From the NCBI GenBank assembly GCA_947451235.1, contig CANFZA010000014.1:1-34990 (forward strand): a stretch of DNA of 34,990 bases, written 5' to 3'. This stretch comes from Methylophilaceae bacterium. Lineage in GTDB: Bacteria > Pseudomonadota > Gammaproteobacteria > Burkholderiales > Methylophilaceae. The translations under genes were made by a program, and so were the position numbers. Below the pieces are notes generated by a model. It saw only the letters and a program-made list of their open reading frames with translations. It made no database searches and had not been told where the DNA came from. Below are positions 1 through 7,075 of the stretch, piece by piece (positions within the stretch are counted from its first letter, which is position 1; each line of letters opens with the position of its first letter).

Positions 1-645
1 CTGATTAAGCAGTTGTTAAAAGATGAAAGTCCACTGGTTAGGCGTGCAGTTGCGGCAAGAGCTGATTTAACGGTTTCTAGTATTAAGTATTTGATGAATG
101 ATAAAGATCACTGGGTAAGGCAATGGTTGGCGCGGAATCCAGCGGTGTCGCGCAAGGTGCTAGAAAAGTGTTCAGCAGACCCGCATGCCGATGTTAGACG
201 TGCTGTAGCGAGAAACTCACGTTGCACTAATGCTTTGTTAAGTGAGCTGGCAAAAGATGATGACGCTTGGGTACGCGCAGCGGTGGCTTACCAGAAGAAT
301 GCAACTAAAAGGCTATTGGAAGCATTGGCAGAAGATGCTGATATTGATGTGTTGAGTGGTGTTGCTAATAACCCGCATACACCGCAGCACATTTTATTAA
401 AAATGATTAGCTCGCCAGAAGCTGATATTCGACGAGGGCTTATTTTGAACCGCAAGGCACAGCGCAAAACTTTGTTGCCCTTGCTTGAAGATTCTTATTA
501 CCTGCATCGCTTGATGTTGGTAAGTAACACAGCATTAAAAGACGCCGATAAGTGGCGGTTATGCGATGACCCTGATTTTCAGGTGAGGTTTAGCGCATAT
601 CAGTATTTTGCAAAAAATTATCAAACATTTACAAAAAATCTTTAG
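1..645 (+). CDS. LRV/HEAT-type repeat protein, 5' end missing
   Basis: Partial gene: the frame is open to the window edge (four more codons before the first possible TTG start at 13), so the true start lies outside. The visible ~214 residues form about eight repeats of roughly 24 residues with a recurrent 'D.(W/A)VR..VA.N' core, as in DHWVRQWLARNP and ADVRRAVARNS. This is the signature of leucine-rich repeat variant (LRV) proteins, an alpha-solenoid fold used for protein binding. No catalytic motif or membrane segment is visible. It ends 36 bp before etfB in the same direction, so it is probably co-transcribed with the ETF genes and may assist the amine dehydrogenase/ETF system; that role is inference. 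Some LRV proteins carry an N-terminal Fe-S region, which cannot be checked here. Confidence 0.75.
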   Translation: MIKQLLKDESPLVRRAVAARADLTVSSIKYLMNDKDHWVRQWLARNPAVSRKVLEKCSADPHADVRRAVARNSRCTNALLSELAKDDDAWVRAAVAYQKNATKRLLEALAEDADIDVLSGVANNPHTPQHILLKMISSPEADIRRGLILNRKAQRKTLLPLLEDSYYLHRLMLVSNTALKDADKWRLCDDPDFQVRFSAYQYFAKNYQTFTKNL

Positions 646-681
646 TGATTAATCAGTCAAAGTTTTGAGGAGAAGGGATAC

Positions 682-1476
682 ATGAAAATTTTAGTAGCAG
701 TAAAACAAGTAGCCGCATTGGATGAAGATTTCGAGATTCGCGCGGATGGCAAAGACGTAGAGGAAGATTTTTTACTTTATGACCTCAATGAGTGGGACGA
801 TTTCTCACTTGAAGAAGCCATGAAAATAAAAGAATCTAGTGATGCGGAAGTTGAAGTTGTGGTTGTTTCAGTGGGGCCAGACCGTGTAGATGAAAGTCTA
901 CGTAAATGTTTAGCCAAAGGTGCTGATCGTGCCATTCGAGTTTGGGATGATGCCATTGAAGGCTCTGACGCCATAGCAATTGGCAGAATTTTAGCCGCAG
1001 TAGCCAAAAAAGAAGCGCCAGATATGGTCTTTGCTGGCGTGCAATCGTCAGATCAAGCTTATGCTTCAACCGGCATTTCAACAGCGGCTTACCTTAACTG
1101 GCCTCATGCTGCGGTGGTGGCTGATTTGCAATACCAGCCAGGTGCTAATAAAGCCGTGATTCGTCGTGAGCTAGAAGGTGGAATGTTGCAGGAAGTTGAA
1201 ATTAATTGTCCCGCCGTATTGACCATACAACTTGGCATTAATAAGCCACGCTATGCTTCACTACGCGGCATTAAACAAGCGGCGGCCAAGCCGATTGAAG
1301 AAGTTTCACTGGCTGATATTGGTTTGGCTGGTGGCGAAGTTGGTGCGGCTAGCTCCATGTCACGTGTGCGCCGTATGTATATTCCAGAAAAAGGCCGTGC
1401 GCAGATGATTGAGGGCACGCTGGCTGAGCAAGCTGCCAAGATTATCCAAATTATTAACGAATTTAAGGGAGCATAA
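682..1476 (+). CDS. etfB: Electron transfer flavoprotein beta subunit
   Basis: Encodes 264 residues, the usual ETF beta length. Starts MKILVAVKQV and carries the family signature around 'VFAGVQSSDQAYASTG' and 'CPAVLTIQLGINKPRYASLRGI'. ETF beta binds AMP and docks on the flavin dehydrogenase; with ETF alpha it accepts single electrons and passes them to the respiratory chain. Leu194 lies in the recognition loop (YASLRG), matching in position the residue known in the M. methylotrophus ETF to contact trimethylamine dehydrogenase. By memory the whole protein is very close to that ETF, so the partner is probably trimethylamine or dimethylamine dehydrogenase, not a fatty-acyl-CoA dehydrogenase. A strong ribosome site (GAGGAGAAGGGA) precedes the ATG. 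The stop is 2 bp before etfA. Confidence 0.96.
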   Translation: MKILVAVKQVAALDEDFEIRADGKDVEEDFLLYDLNEWDDFSLEEAMKIKESSDAEVEVVVVSVGPDRVDESLRKCLAKGADRAIRVWDDAIEGSDAIAIGRILAAVAKKEAPDMVFAGVQSSDQAYASTGISTAAYLNWPHAAVVADLQYQPGANKAVIRRELEGGMLQEVEINCPAVLTIQLGINKPRYASLRGIKQAAAKPIEEVSLADIGLAGGEVGAASSMSRVRRMYIPEKGRAQMIEGTLAEQAAKIIQIINEFKGA

Positions 1477-1478
1477 AC

Positions 1479-2444
1479 ATGAGTACCATTTTAGTAATTG
1501 CGGAACATCGTCGCAATGAGTTGCGTCCTGTTAGTTTAGAGTTAATTTCTGCCGCGCAAGGTCTGAAAAAGTCAGCAGATGACAAAGTTGTGGTGGCAGT
1601 TATTGGTAACCAAGCTGAAAGCTTTGTGCCTGCTTTGTCTGTTGCCGGTGTGGATGAATTACTTTTGGTTAAAGCGTCAGTCACAGATTTTGATCCTGAT
1701 GTTTTTGAAGCGGCAGTGTCAGCGTTAATCGCATCAAAAACGCCAACAGTGGTCTTATTGCCACATTCTGTTGATTCCCTTGGTTATGCGGCAACGCTTG
1801 CAAGTAGCGCTGGTTATGGCTTTGCGACTGATGTGTTTATTGCCGAATATCAAGGCGATGATTTAGTGGCGACACGCGGTGGTTATAATCAAAAAGTGAA
1901 CGTTGAAGTAGATTTTCCGGGTAAAGCGACTGTGCTAATGACTATTCGCGCTAGCGTATTTAAAGTGTTAGAAGGCAGTGCCAGCCCAGTAGTCACACAC
2001 TTTGATTTACCTGCGGTGCAATCGCGTAGCCAAAATAAAGAGTTTATCGAACTTGGTGGTGGCAACGATATCGACATCACAACGGTAGAGTTCATTATGT
2101 CTATCGGTCGCGGCATCGGTGAAGAAACCAATGTTGAGCAGTTCCGTGAGCTGGCGGAAACAGCGGGCGCTACTTTATGTTGTTCACGTCCAATTGCCGA
2201 TGCAGGTTGGCTACCAAAATCAAGGCAAGTGGGTCAATCTGGAAAAGTCGTCGGCTCTTGCAAACTTTATGTGGCCTTAGGTATTTCTGGCTCGATTCAG
2301 CACATGGCCGGTATGAAGCACGTGCCAACCATTGTGGCAGTGAATACTGACCCGGGCGCCTCCATATTTACCATTGCAAAATACGGCATCGTGGCTGATA
2401 TTTTTGATATGGAAGAAGAGTTAAATAGCCAGCTTGCCGCATAA
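1479..2444 (+). CDS. etfA: Electron transfer flavoprotein alpha subunit (FAD-binding)
   Basis: Encodes 321 residues, typical of ETF alpha. The C-terminal half holds the FAD-binding domain: 'SRPIADAGWLPKSRQVGQSGK' region, 'LYVALGISGSIQHMAG' and 'AVNTDPGASIF', the last being the ETF alpha signature with the Asp that contacts FAD. The N-terminal half is the Rossmann-like domain I (MSTILVIAEHRRNELRPVS). It forms the heterodimer with EtfB, encoded immediately upstream with a 2-bp gap, so the pair is translated together. The gene is followed by a hairpin at 2480-2511, which probably ends the transcript. By memory the sequence resembles the methylotroph amine-oxidation ETF more than the fatty-acid-oxidation type. 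Confidence 0.96.
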   Translation: MSTILVIAEHRRNELRPVSLELISAAQGLKKSADDKVVVAVIGNQAESFVPALSVAGVDELLLVKASVTDFDPDVFEAAVSALIASKTPTVVLLPHSVDSLGYAATLASSAGYGFATDVFIAEYQGDDLVATRGGYNQKVNVEVDFPGKATVLMTIRASVFKVLEGSASPVVTHFDLPAVQSRSQNKEFIELGGGNDIDITTVEFIMSIGRGIGEETNVEQFRELAETAGATLCCSRPIADAGWLPKSRQVGQSGKVVGSCKLYVALGISGSIQHMAGMKHVPTIVAVNTDPGASIFTIAKYGIVADIFDMEEELNSQLAA

Positions 2445-2479
2445 AAATAAACTTTTTACTGCTGCGTTTAATACTCAAT

Positions 2480-2517
2480 TAAGGTGGAATGCATGAATGT
2501 GTTCCACCTTATTTTGA
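2480..2517 (+). terminator. Probable rho-independent terminator after etfA
   Basis: A perfect 10-bp inverted repeat, TAAGGTGGAA at 2480-2489 and TTCCACCTTA at 2502-2511, with a 12-nt loop and a short T-rich tail (ATTTTGA). It lies 35 bp after the etfA stop and before the separate dmm transcription unit. The tail is weak, so termination is likely but not certain. Confidence 0.65.
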
Positions 2518-2533
2518 TACTACTTTGGTAGTA
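2518..2533. promoter_or_regulatory. TACTAC-N4-GTAGTA palindrome upstream of dmmA
   Basis: A perfect 6+6 bp palindrome with a 4-nt spacer lies in the 341-bp etfA-dmmA spacer, 250 bp before the dmmA start. A LuxR/NarL-type regulator site is one possibility because such proteins often bind short dyads; it could instead be part of the terminator region. The rest of the spacer (2534-2768) holds no convincing gene; I could not place a clear -35/-10 pair. Confidence 0.35.
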
Positions 2534-2785
2534 CAACTTCAAGAGAATTTCCCACGTTTTTCTAATCCGATACTGTGATGCCATCAGTTTAATGAAGCTT
2601 ATTAAATGGATGGAATTTATTAAGTTTAGGAAAATAATGCGCAACTCAATACTCAATGTCTGGCAAGTGTTAATTGCCGAAAATACAAATCATCATCCAG
2701 CACAATACATCGCTATGCCTGTGCATTATGAGTTTCAAACTAACTCTAGTTTTAATAATCGCTTTCAAAGAGGCGGGTGTTAATT

Positions 2786-3379
2786 ATGGAGCATGGATAT
2801 ACGATTAAAAGTAAGCCAATTTACGGCGCACTGGCATGGCACGATAAAGCGACCGTACATTTAGTCATAGCCCAAAGCCAAGGTGGTTTAGCGGTGCTTA
2901 AACTATTTGAACAAATGCAACCTAAACAGCCTGTGAGGGTGCTATATGCACAGCAAGATACTGATTATGCTAAAACCCTAAAAAAAGTAGTGCCTGAAGG
3001 ATTAGATGTACTCAATTCAGAGCAAGAATTGCTCGATGTTTTGAAAAGTATCATGCCAACTATGCGTATGGGTTTACGTATTTATATTGCCGGATCAGAA
3101 GGCTTTATTTGGTCGGTGGCAGAAGCGGTAAAAGCATTTGGTGTTGAAAATGCTGATCTCATGAAAGAGCAGACTGACACATTGGCTCGCACTATTTACT
3201 GTGTGCATTGCAAGGCAATTACCCACAACATCACGACTAATATCGGCAAATGCTCTGGTTGTGGTCGCATGCTTTTTGTTAGAGATCATTTCTCGCGGCA
3301 AATGGGAGCCTATATGGGGTTGATGATAGATGCGGAATCGCCAGGAGAGCTACCAGCCATTGAGGAAATATATCCATGA
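2786..3379 (+). CDS. dmmA: Haem-dependent N-demethylase / dimethylamine monooxygenase small subunit (DmmA-like)
   Basis: Encodes 197 residues from ATG 2786, which has a better spaced ribosome site (AGAGG at 2769-2773) than the alternative GTG at 2777. The C-terminal part is a zinc-ribbon or rubredoxin-like module with C139-X2-C142 and C156-X2-C159, then a conserved 'VRDHFSRQMGAYMG' and a 'DAESPGELP' tail, which I associate with the DmmA-like family. The N-terminal part looks like a Rossmann-type domain (PVRVLYAQQDTDYAKTL, GLRIYIAGSEGFIWSVAEAV). In characterised systems this is the small subunit of the complex that oxidatively demethylates dimethylamine or related N-methyl compounds. It overlaps dmmB by 4 bp (ATGA), so the two are translationally coupled. 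Subunit lettering differs between publications. Confidence 0.8.
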   Translation: MEHGYTIKSKPIYGALAWHDKATVHLVIAQSQGGLAVLKLFEQMQPKQPVRVLYAQQDTDYAKTLKKVVPEGLDVLNSEQELLDVLKSIMPTMRMGLRIYIAGSEGFIWSVAEAVKAFGVENADLMKEQTDTLARTIYCVHCKAITHNITTNIGKCSGCGRMLFVRDHFSRQMGAYMGLMIDAESPGELPAIEEIYP

Positions 3380-4329
3380 GTATGATTAATGTAAAAGTGG
3401 TGGCAATAGAACAGGTGACGCCACTGGTCAAACATTTCACCTTTGTTAAAGAAGATGGTTCAAGCTTGCCTGCATTTTCTGGTGGCAGTCATGTGGTGGT
3501 ATCTCTCGATATTGGCGGACGCATACATCGCAATCCATACTCATTAATGGGTTCGCCTATGGAAAACGAGGCTTACCATATTTCTGTGCGTAAGCAAGAA
3601 AACTCTAGAGGCGGTTCGGTTTTTATGCATGAAAATGTCACCGTAGGCATGCCGCTTAAAATTACCTACCCAGTGAATCTTTTTTCCTTAGCCAAAAAAG
3701 GCCGCAAGCATATTTTAATCGCCGGTGGTATTGGCATTACACCATTCATGTCGCAAATTGCAGACCTTAATAGAATGAATGCGAATTATGAATTGCACTA
3801 TGCTTACCGTTCACCGGAGCATGGGGCTTTTGCAGCGCAGCTTAAAGAAAAATGCGGCGATCATTTGCATTGCTACATCGATAGCCAAGGTCAGCGTTTA
3901 GATCTACAAGCGTTGTTAAATGACCAGCCATTAGGCACGCATGTTTATGTGTGTGGGCCAAACGCTATGGTGCTAGCTACGCTAGACACGGCAAGAAATT
4001 TAGGTTGGCCAGAAAATCATATCCACAGTGAGCAGTTTCTTTCACCACCGACTGGTGAGCCATTCAAAATACAGTTGGCAAGAAGCAACATTGAAATCCA
4101 AGTATCGGCAGAAATGAGCATGCTAGAAGCCATTGAAGCGGCGGGCGTAGAGGCAGATTATTTATGTCGTGGCGGCGTATGTGGAAGATGCGAATTAGAC
4201 GTGCTTGAGACCGATGGCGCGTTGGAGCATAACGATCATTTTTTAACTGATACAGAAAAAGCCTCTTGCAAAAAGATTATGCCTTGTGTGTCTCGTGCAA
4301 AAGGCGAGCGCTTGGTGCTTGATCTTTAG
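3376..4329 (+). CDS. dmmB: N-demethylase reductase subunit, PDR/VanB type (flavin + plant-type 2Fe-2S)
   Basis: Encodes 317 residues with phthalate-dioxygenase-reductase layout. Residues 1-100 are the flavin domain with the RxxS-type motif (HRNPYSLMGSP). Residues ~105-225 are the NAD(P)H domain ('ILIAGGIGITPFMSQI', 'VYVCGPNAMV'). Residues ~230-317 are a plant-type ferredoxin with C264-X4-C269-X2-C272 and distal C304. All expected cluster ligands are present. It moves electrons from NAD(P)H through flavin and the iron-sulfur cluster to the haem subunit encoded downstream. It overlaps dmmA by 4 bp. The spacer to the haem subunit gene (232 bp) is filled by a palindromic insertion, unusual for subunits of one complex. 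VanB-type reductases also serve Rieske demethylases, but the neighbours favour the haem system. Confidence 0.85.
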   Translation: MSMINVKVVAIEQVTPLVKHFTFVKEDGSSLPAFSGGSHVVVSLDIGGRIHRNPYSLMGSPMENEAYHISVRKQENSRGGSVFMHENVTVGMPLKITYPVNLFSLAKKGRKHILIAGGIGITPFMSQIADLNRMNANYELHYAYRSPEHGAFAAQLKEKCGDHLHCYIDSQGQRLDLQALLNDQPLGTHVYVCGPNAMVLATLDTARNLGWPENHIHSEQFLSPPTGEPFKIQLARSNIEIQVSAEMSMLEAIEAAGVEADYLCRGGVCGRCELDVLETDGALEHNDHFLTDTEKASCKKIMPCVSRAKGERLVLDL

Positions 4330-4363
4330 TATTTGAAAATAAAGTAGTTTAAATAGTTATCTT

Positions 4364-4531
4364 TAGACCTTTGCATGAAGCAAAGTTGACCGTAATTTAG
4401 AATCCCCAATGATCGTCATTCCCGCGTAGGCGGGAATCTAGGCGAATCAACAAGTTACCTGGATTCCCGCCTACGCGGGAATGACGGTGTTGATGGATTT
4501 TTTGGTTTAAATGCGCTCGTGCAAAGGTCTC
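4364..4531. mobile_element. MITE-like palindromic element between dmmB and the haem subunit gene
   Basis: About 168 bp with 11-bp perfect terminal inverted repeats (AGACCTTTGCA at 4365-4375, TGCAAAGGTCT at 4520-4530). The 5-bp sequence ATCTT occurs at 4359-4363 and again at 4532-4536, directly outside the ends, consistent with a target-site duplication. The interior is itself an imperfect palindrome. The ends look like those of IS5-type elements, from memory. No coding capacity, so it would be a non-autonomous element. Outside it, 4330-4358 and 4537-4561 hold only a likely ribosome site (AAAGG) for the next gene. Confidence 0.65.
4415..4485. repeat. Pair of dRS3-like 20-bp repeats in inverted orientation
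   Basis: Two copies of ATTCCC-N8-GGGAAT, at 4418-4437 and 4463-4482. Each is itself palindromic, and the second is the reverse complement of the first, so the whole forms a long hairpin with arms 4415-4441 and 4458-4485. The pattern fits the dRS3 repeat described in Neisseria and similar dispersed repeats of beta- and gammaproteobacteria. Here it sits inside the MITE-like element. Confidence 0.75.
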
Positions 4532-4561
4532 ATCTTAAAATAGCGATAAAGGCACAACAAC

Positions 4562-5602
4562 ATGGCATTGAATTTTAAAAAAGAAACCTTTCGCGAAGAT
4601 TACACTTATAGTAATTCCGGCGAATCTATTAAGCGCTTTCCGTTCCCTTTTCCTGAAGACCAGTATATGTACTCGGTGAATATTGAACCGCATACCAAAG
4701 GCAAGCCAGGTTCAGTGTGTGAATTTGCGTTTGATATAGACGAGCATTATGTGGCTGAATGCCTAGATAAAAGAATCACTCTTGAGCAAGATCCTGGACG
4801 CTATCAAGCGTTGCCACACATGATGGATGCACAGTGGGATTTTTTAGAACTCACCATGGAAGCCCTTGCGCAGGATTATCCAGAGCATTTCTCTTTGCAA
4901 AAACAAGGCTTGATTTGGACTTGGGAAAATAAACCGCTAGGCATTAAAGATACTTTCACTTTCGGTGATACCTCAACATTGGCCACAGAGCCGTTCGATT
5001 ATATTGGTCGCCAACTACAAGGTGACTTTGTATTGCTCGATCATCGTGATGAAACGTTGTATGCCGACGCTGGCATTGTCACTAGTCAAGCGGATTGGTC
5101 GCTGGCATTTAATGTAGGCATGTCTTGGCGTGAATGGCATGGCCCTGTGCCACGCGCCACAGAACTTGGCGTGATGGATAGAGCTTTAAAATATCTACTT
5201 AATCTGCAACTTGGTAGCCCAGTTCGACGCTTGAACTGGACCATGACAGTGAATCCGCGCCTAGATACTTCGCCAGAAAATTACCCGCACTGGGGTAGCG
5301 ACCGTAATACAGTCAATGCTGATAATGTGGCTGATTTGGTACATCTGCGTGTTGAACTCCAAACTTTATTTAGGTTGCCACGCAGCAATGCCATTGTGTT
5401 TAGCATACGTTGCTATTTAATTAGTTTAAAAGATATTGCCACTTATCCGCGTTGGGCTAAACGCTTGCATAGAGTGCAAAAAACCATGCATCCTGATTTA
5501 ATTGAATATAAAGGCATGACCAAGTTTCATCCGCTAATGGTAGATTGGTTAGCCAAGTTCGATGATGGAGAAGCTTTAACTGTTGGTACTCATGCTGAGT
5601 AA
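4562..5602 (+). CDS. dmmC: Haem-dependent oxidative N-demethylase alpha (haem) subunit, DUF3445 family
   Basis: Encodes 346 residues, the length of the DUF3445/HODM alpha family. Recognised by its overall pattern: an N-terminal 'RFPFPFPEDQYMYSVNIEPH', 'PHMMDAQWDFLELTMEALAQDYPEHF', the central 'WSLAFNVGMSWREWHGPVPRA', 'LNWTMTVNPRLDTSPE' and 'LRVELQTLFRLPRSNAIVFSIRCYL'. In the family these make a PAS-like haem pocket where oxygen is activated and an N-methyl group is oxidised to formaldehyde. I cannot assign the haem ligand with certainty. It reads in the same direction as dmmA-dmmB but is separated by 232 bp carrying a MITE-like element. The subunit letter is uncertain because naming differs between studies. 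It is convergent with the PAS protein gene, 61 bp away. Confidence 0.85.
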   Translation: MALNFKKETFREDYTYSNSGESIKRFPFPFPEDQYMYSVNIEPHTKGKPGSVCEFAFDIDEHYVAECLDKRITLEQDPGRYQALPHMMDAQWDFLELTMEALAQDYPEHFSLQKQGLIWTWENKPLGIKDTFTFGDTSTLATEPFDYIGRQLQGDFVLLDHRDETLYADAGIVTSQADWSLAFNVGMSWREWHGPVPRATELGVMDRALKYLLNLQLGSPVRRLNWTMTVNPRLDTSPENYPHWGSDRNTVNADNVADLVHLRVELQTLFRLPRSNAIVFSIRCYLISLKDIATYPRWAKRLHRVQKTMHPDLIEYKGMTKFHPLMVDWLAKFDDGEALTVGTHAE

Positions 5603-5663
5603 GCGCTGTTGAGTAATAGTGTGCTTTAGCAAGAAACCCCTTAGTAACATTAGTAATCAGATG

Positions 5664-7022
5664 TTAGTAATTAGCATTAACGTTGTAGCGCTGGTCGGGA
5701 ATTTCAGTAATAAACCCTTCAAGCGCTAATAACTCGCCAGTGCTAGAGAAGACGCCACGGCCATGTTCTTGTACTAATTTAGATTCACCTTTACGCGTCA
5801 CTATGCGATAGATGAGCTTAAATTCTTCATTATTGCTGATTTGTTCTTTTACAGATTGCCAAACCGCGGCTCTATCATCTGGGTGGATAATTTGATTGAA
5901 ATTTAGGTTTGGATTATTGATGAGATCTAAAGGATTGTAGCCAGTCACATCAACGCAGCCGTCACTGACAAATTCGAAAGTCCAAGAGCGATCATTCCGA
6001 CCACGATAGACCATACCAGGGATGTTGCTTAAAAGTGAATTTAAGGCGCGGCGATTAGCGATCTGACTGGCTTCGGCTTCTTTGTTTCTTTGAATATCGG
6101 TCATTGTTCCGATAACGCTAGTTCTTTCACCGGTTGCGGTAGAGGTGGTTTTAGCGCGCAGTGTCACCCAGCTAGGATCGCCCCTAGATGAAATGAGCCT
6201 AGCTTCAATGATGCAATGCGTTCTTTTACCTTTTGTTAGAGAATCAAGCCTAGCTTCAACCATGGGCTTGTCTTCGGGGTGAAAAAAGTCTGCCAGTAAT
6301 TTTTCTAATGAATCTTGAACTTTGTATTCCAGCATATCTTCCCAAGAGCGATTTAGAAAAATGATTTTCCCTTCCGCACTCAGTTGAAATACGATTTCTT
6401 CAAGGCGGTCTAAAATGGTGTGGTAATTAAATTGTGATTCGTAATCGTTACTTAATGTATTCAACGCTGAAGTGGGCGTAAACTGAAATAACATTAAGTT
6501 GTTCAGGCGATCTTTACGCATGCGCGTCATGCTTGAGTTAGCGGGAATCGTGGTGCCATCTGAGCATATGAGGCGAATTTTAGTGGCATTACTTTTGGTT
6601 TTATCGGTGGATGCATCCGCGCTAAGTTCGGCGAAGTTTTGATGATCAGCCGGATGGATGAGGTTAGTGAATGGCATGCCAACGATTTGATCGGCCATGC
6701 CCTGCATGCCAAGTATTTGCAAAAAAGGCGTATTCACAAATTTCACAACATAACCATCTAGCACAGCAGCTGGCGAAGATAAGGCGCTAGATACCTCTGA
6801 GCCCCATGCCAGTTCTTCACTAAAATTACGACGAGCGCGCGATGTTTTGTTCGAAAGTAGGGGTTGCACTGCAATGACTATAGCGGCTGAAAAGATAGCT
6901 ACTGCCGCTGAAATAAGCATGACAACATGTAATAAGAAAGGTCCTTGAATGCTGTACCATGAGCCAAGGATCGCTAAAAAGATTACACTGATGATGAGTG
7001 TGGAAAATATGAATATACTCAT
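5664..7022 (-). CDS. Membrane-anchored protein with three PAS-type domains and no output domain
   Basis: Encodes 452 residues. Two membrane helices lie at about residues 4-22 and 30-54, with almost no periplasmic loop between them. Three PAS-like segments follow, about 68-180, 200-315 and 325-440; the latter two show the PAS/PAC signature (FHPEDKPMVEARL; IIHPDDRAAVW; GFITEI). The protein stops after the last PAC motif (ITEIPDQRYNVNANY). No kinase, GGDEF, EAL or methyl-accepting domain follows, and only 61 bp separates it from the next gene. It is divergent from the histidine kinase gene with a 53-bp spacer, which must hold both promoters. A sensor working through a partner, possibly that kinase, is inference. 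Confidence 0.8.
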   Translation of the reverse strand: MSIFIFSTLIISVIFLAILGSWYSIQGPFLLHVVMLISAAVAIFSAAIVIAVQPLLSNKTSRARRNFSEELAWGSEVSSALSSPAAVLDGYVVKFVNTPFLQILGMQGMADQIVGMPFTNLIHPADHQNFAELSADASTDKTKSNATKIRLICSDGTTIPANSSMTRMRKDRLNNLMLFQFTPTSALNTLSNDYESQFNYHTILDRLEEIVFQLSAEGKIIFLNRSWEDMLEYKVQDSLEKLLADFFHPEDKPMVEARLDSLTKGKRTHCIIEARLISSRGDPSWVTLRAKTTSTATGERTSVIGTMTDIQRNKEAEASQIANRRALNSLLSNIPGMVYRGRNDRSWTFEFVSDGCVDVTGYNPLDLINNPNLNFNQIIHPDDRAAVWQSVKEQISNNEEFKLIYRIVTRKGESKLVQEHGRGVFSSTGELLALEGFITEIPDQRYNVNANY

Positions 7023-7075
7023 TAACTTAAGCCCAAGTGTGACAATGTACGAGTATAAAAAGAACTCAAGAGAAT

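Noticed and set aside
2592-2783. 63-codon open frame before dmmA
   Set aside because: No ribosome site, repetitive AT-rich composition, no recognisable motif, and it overlaps the start region of dmmA.
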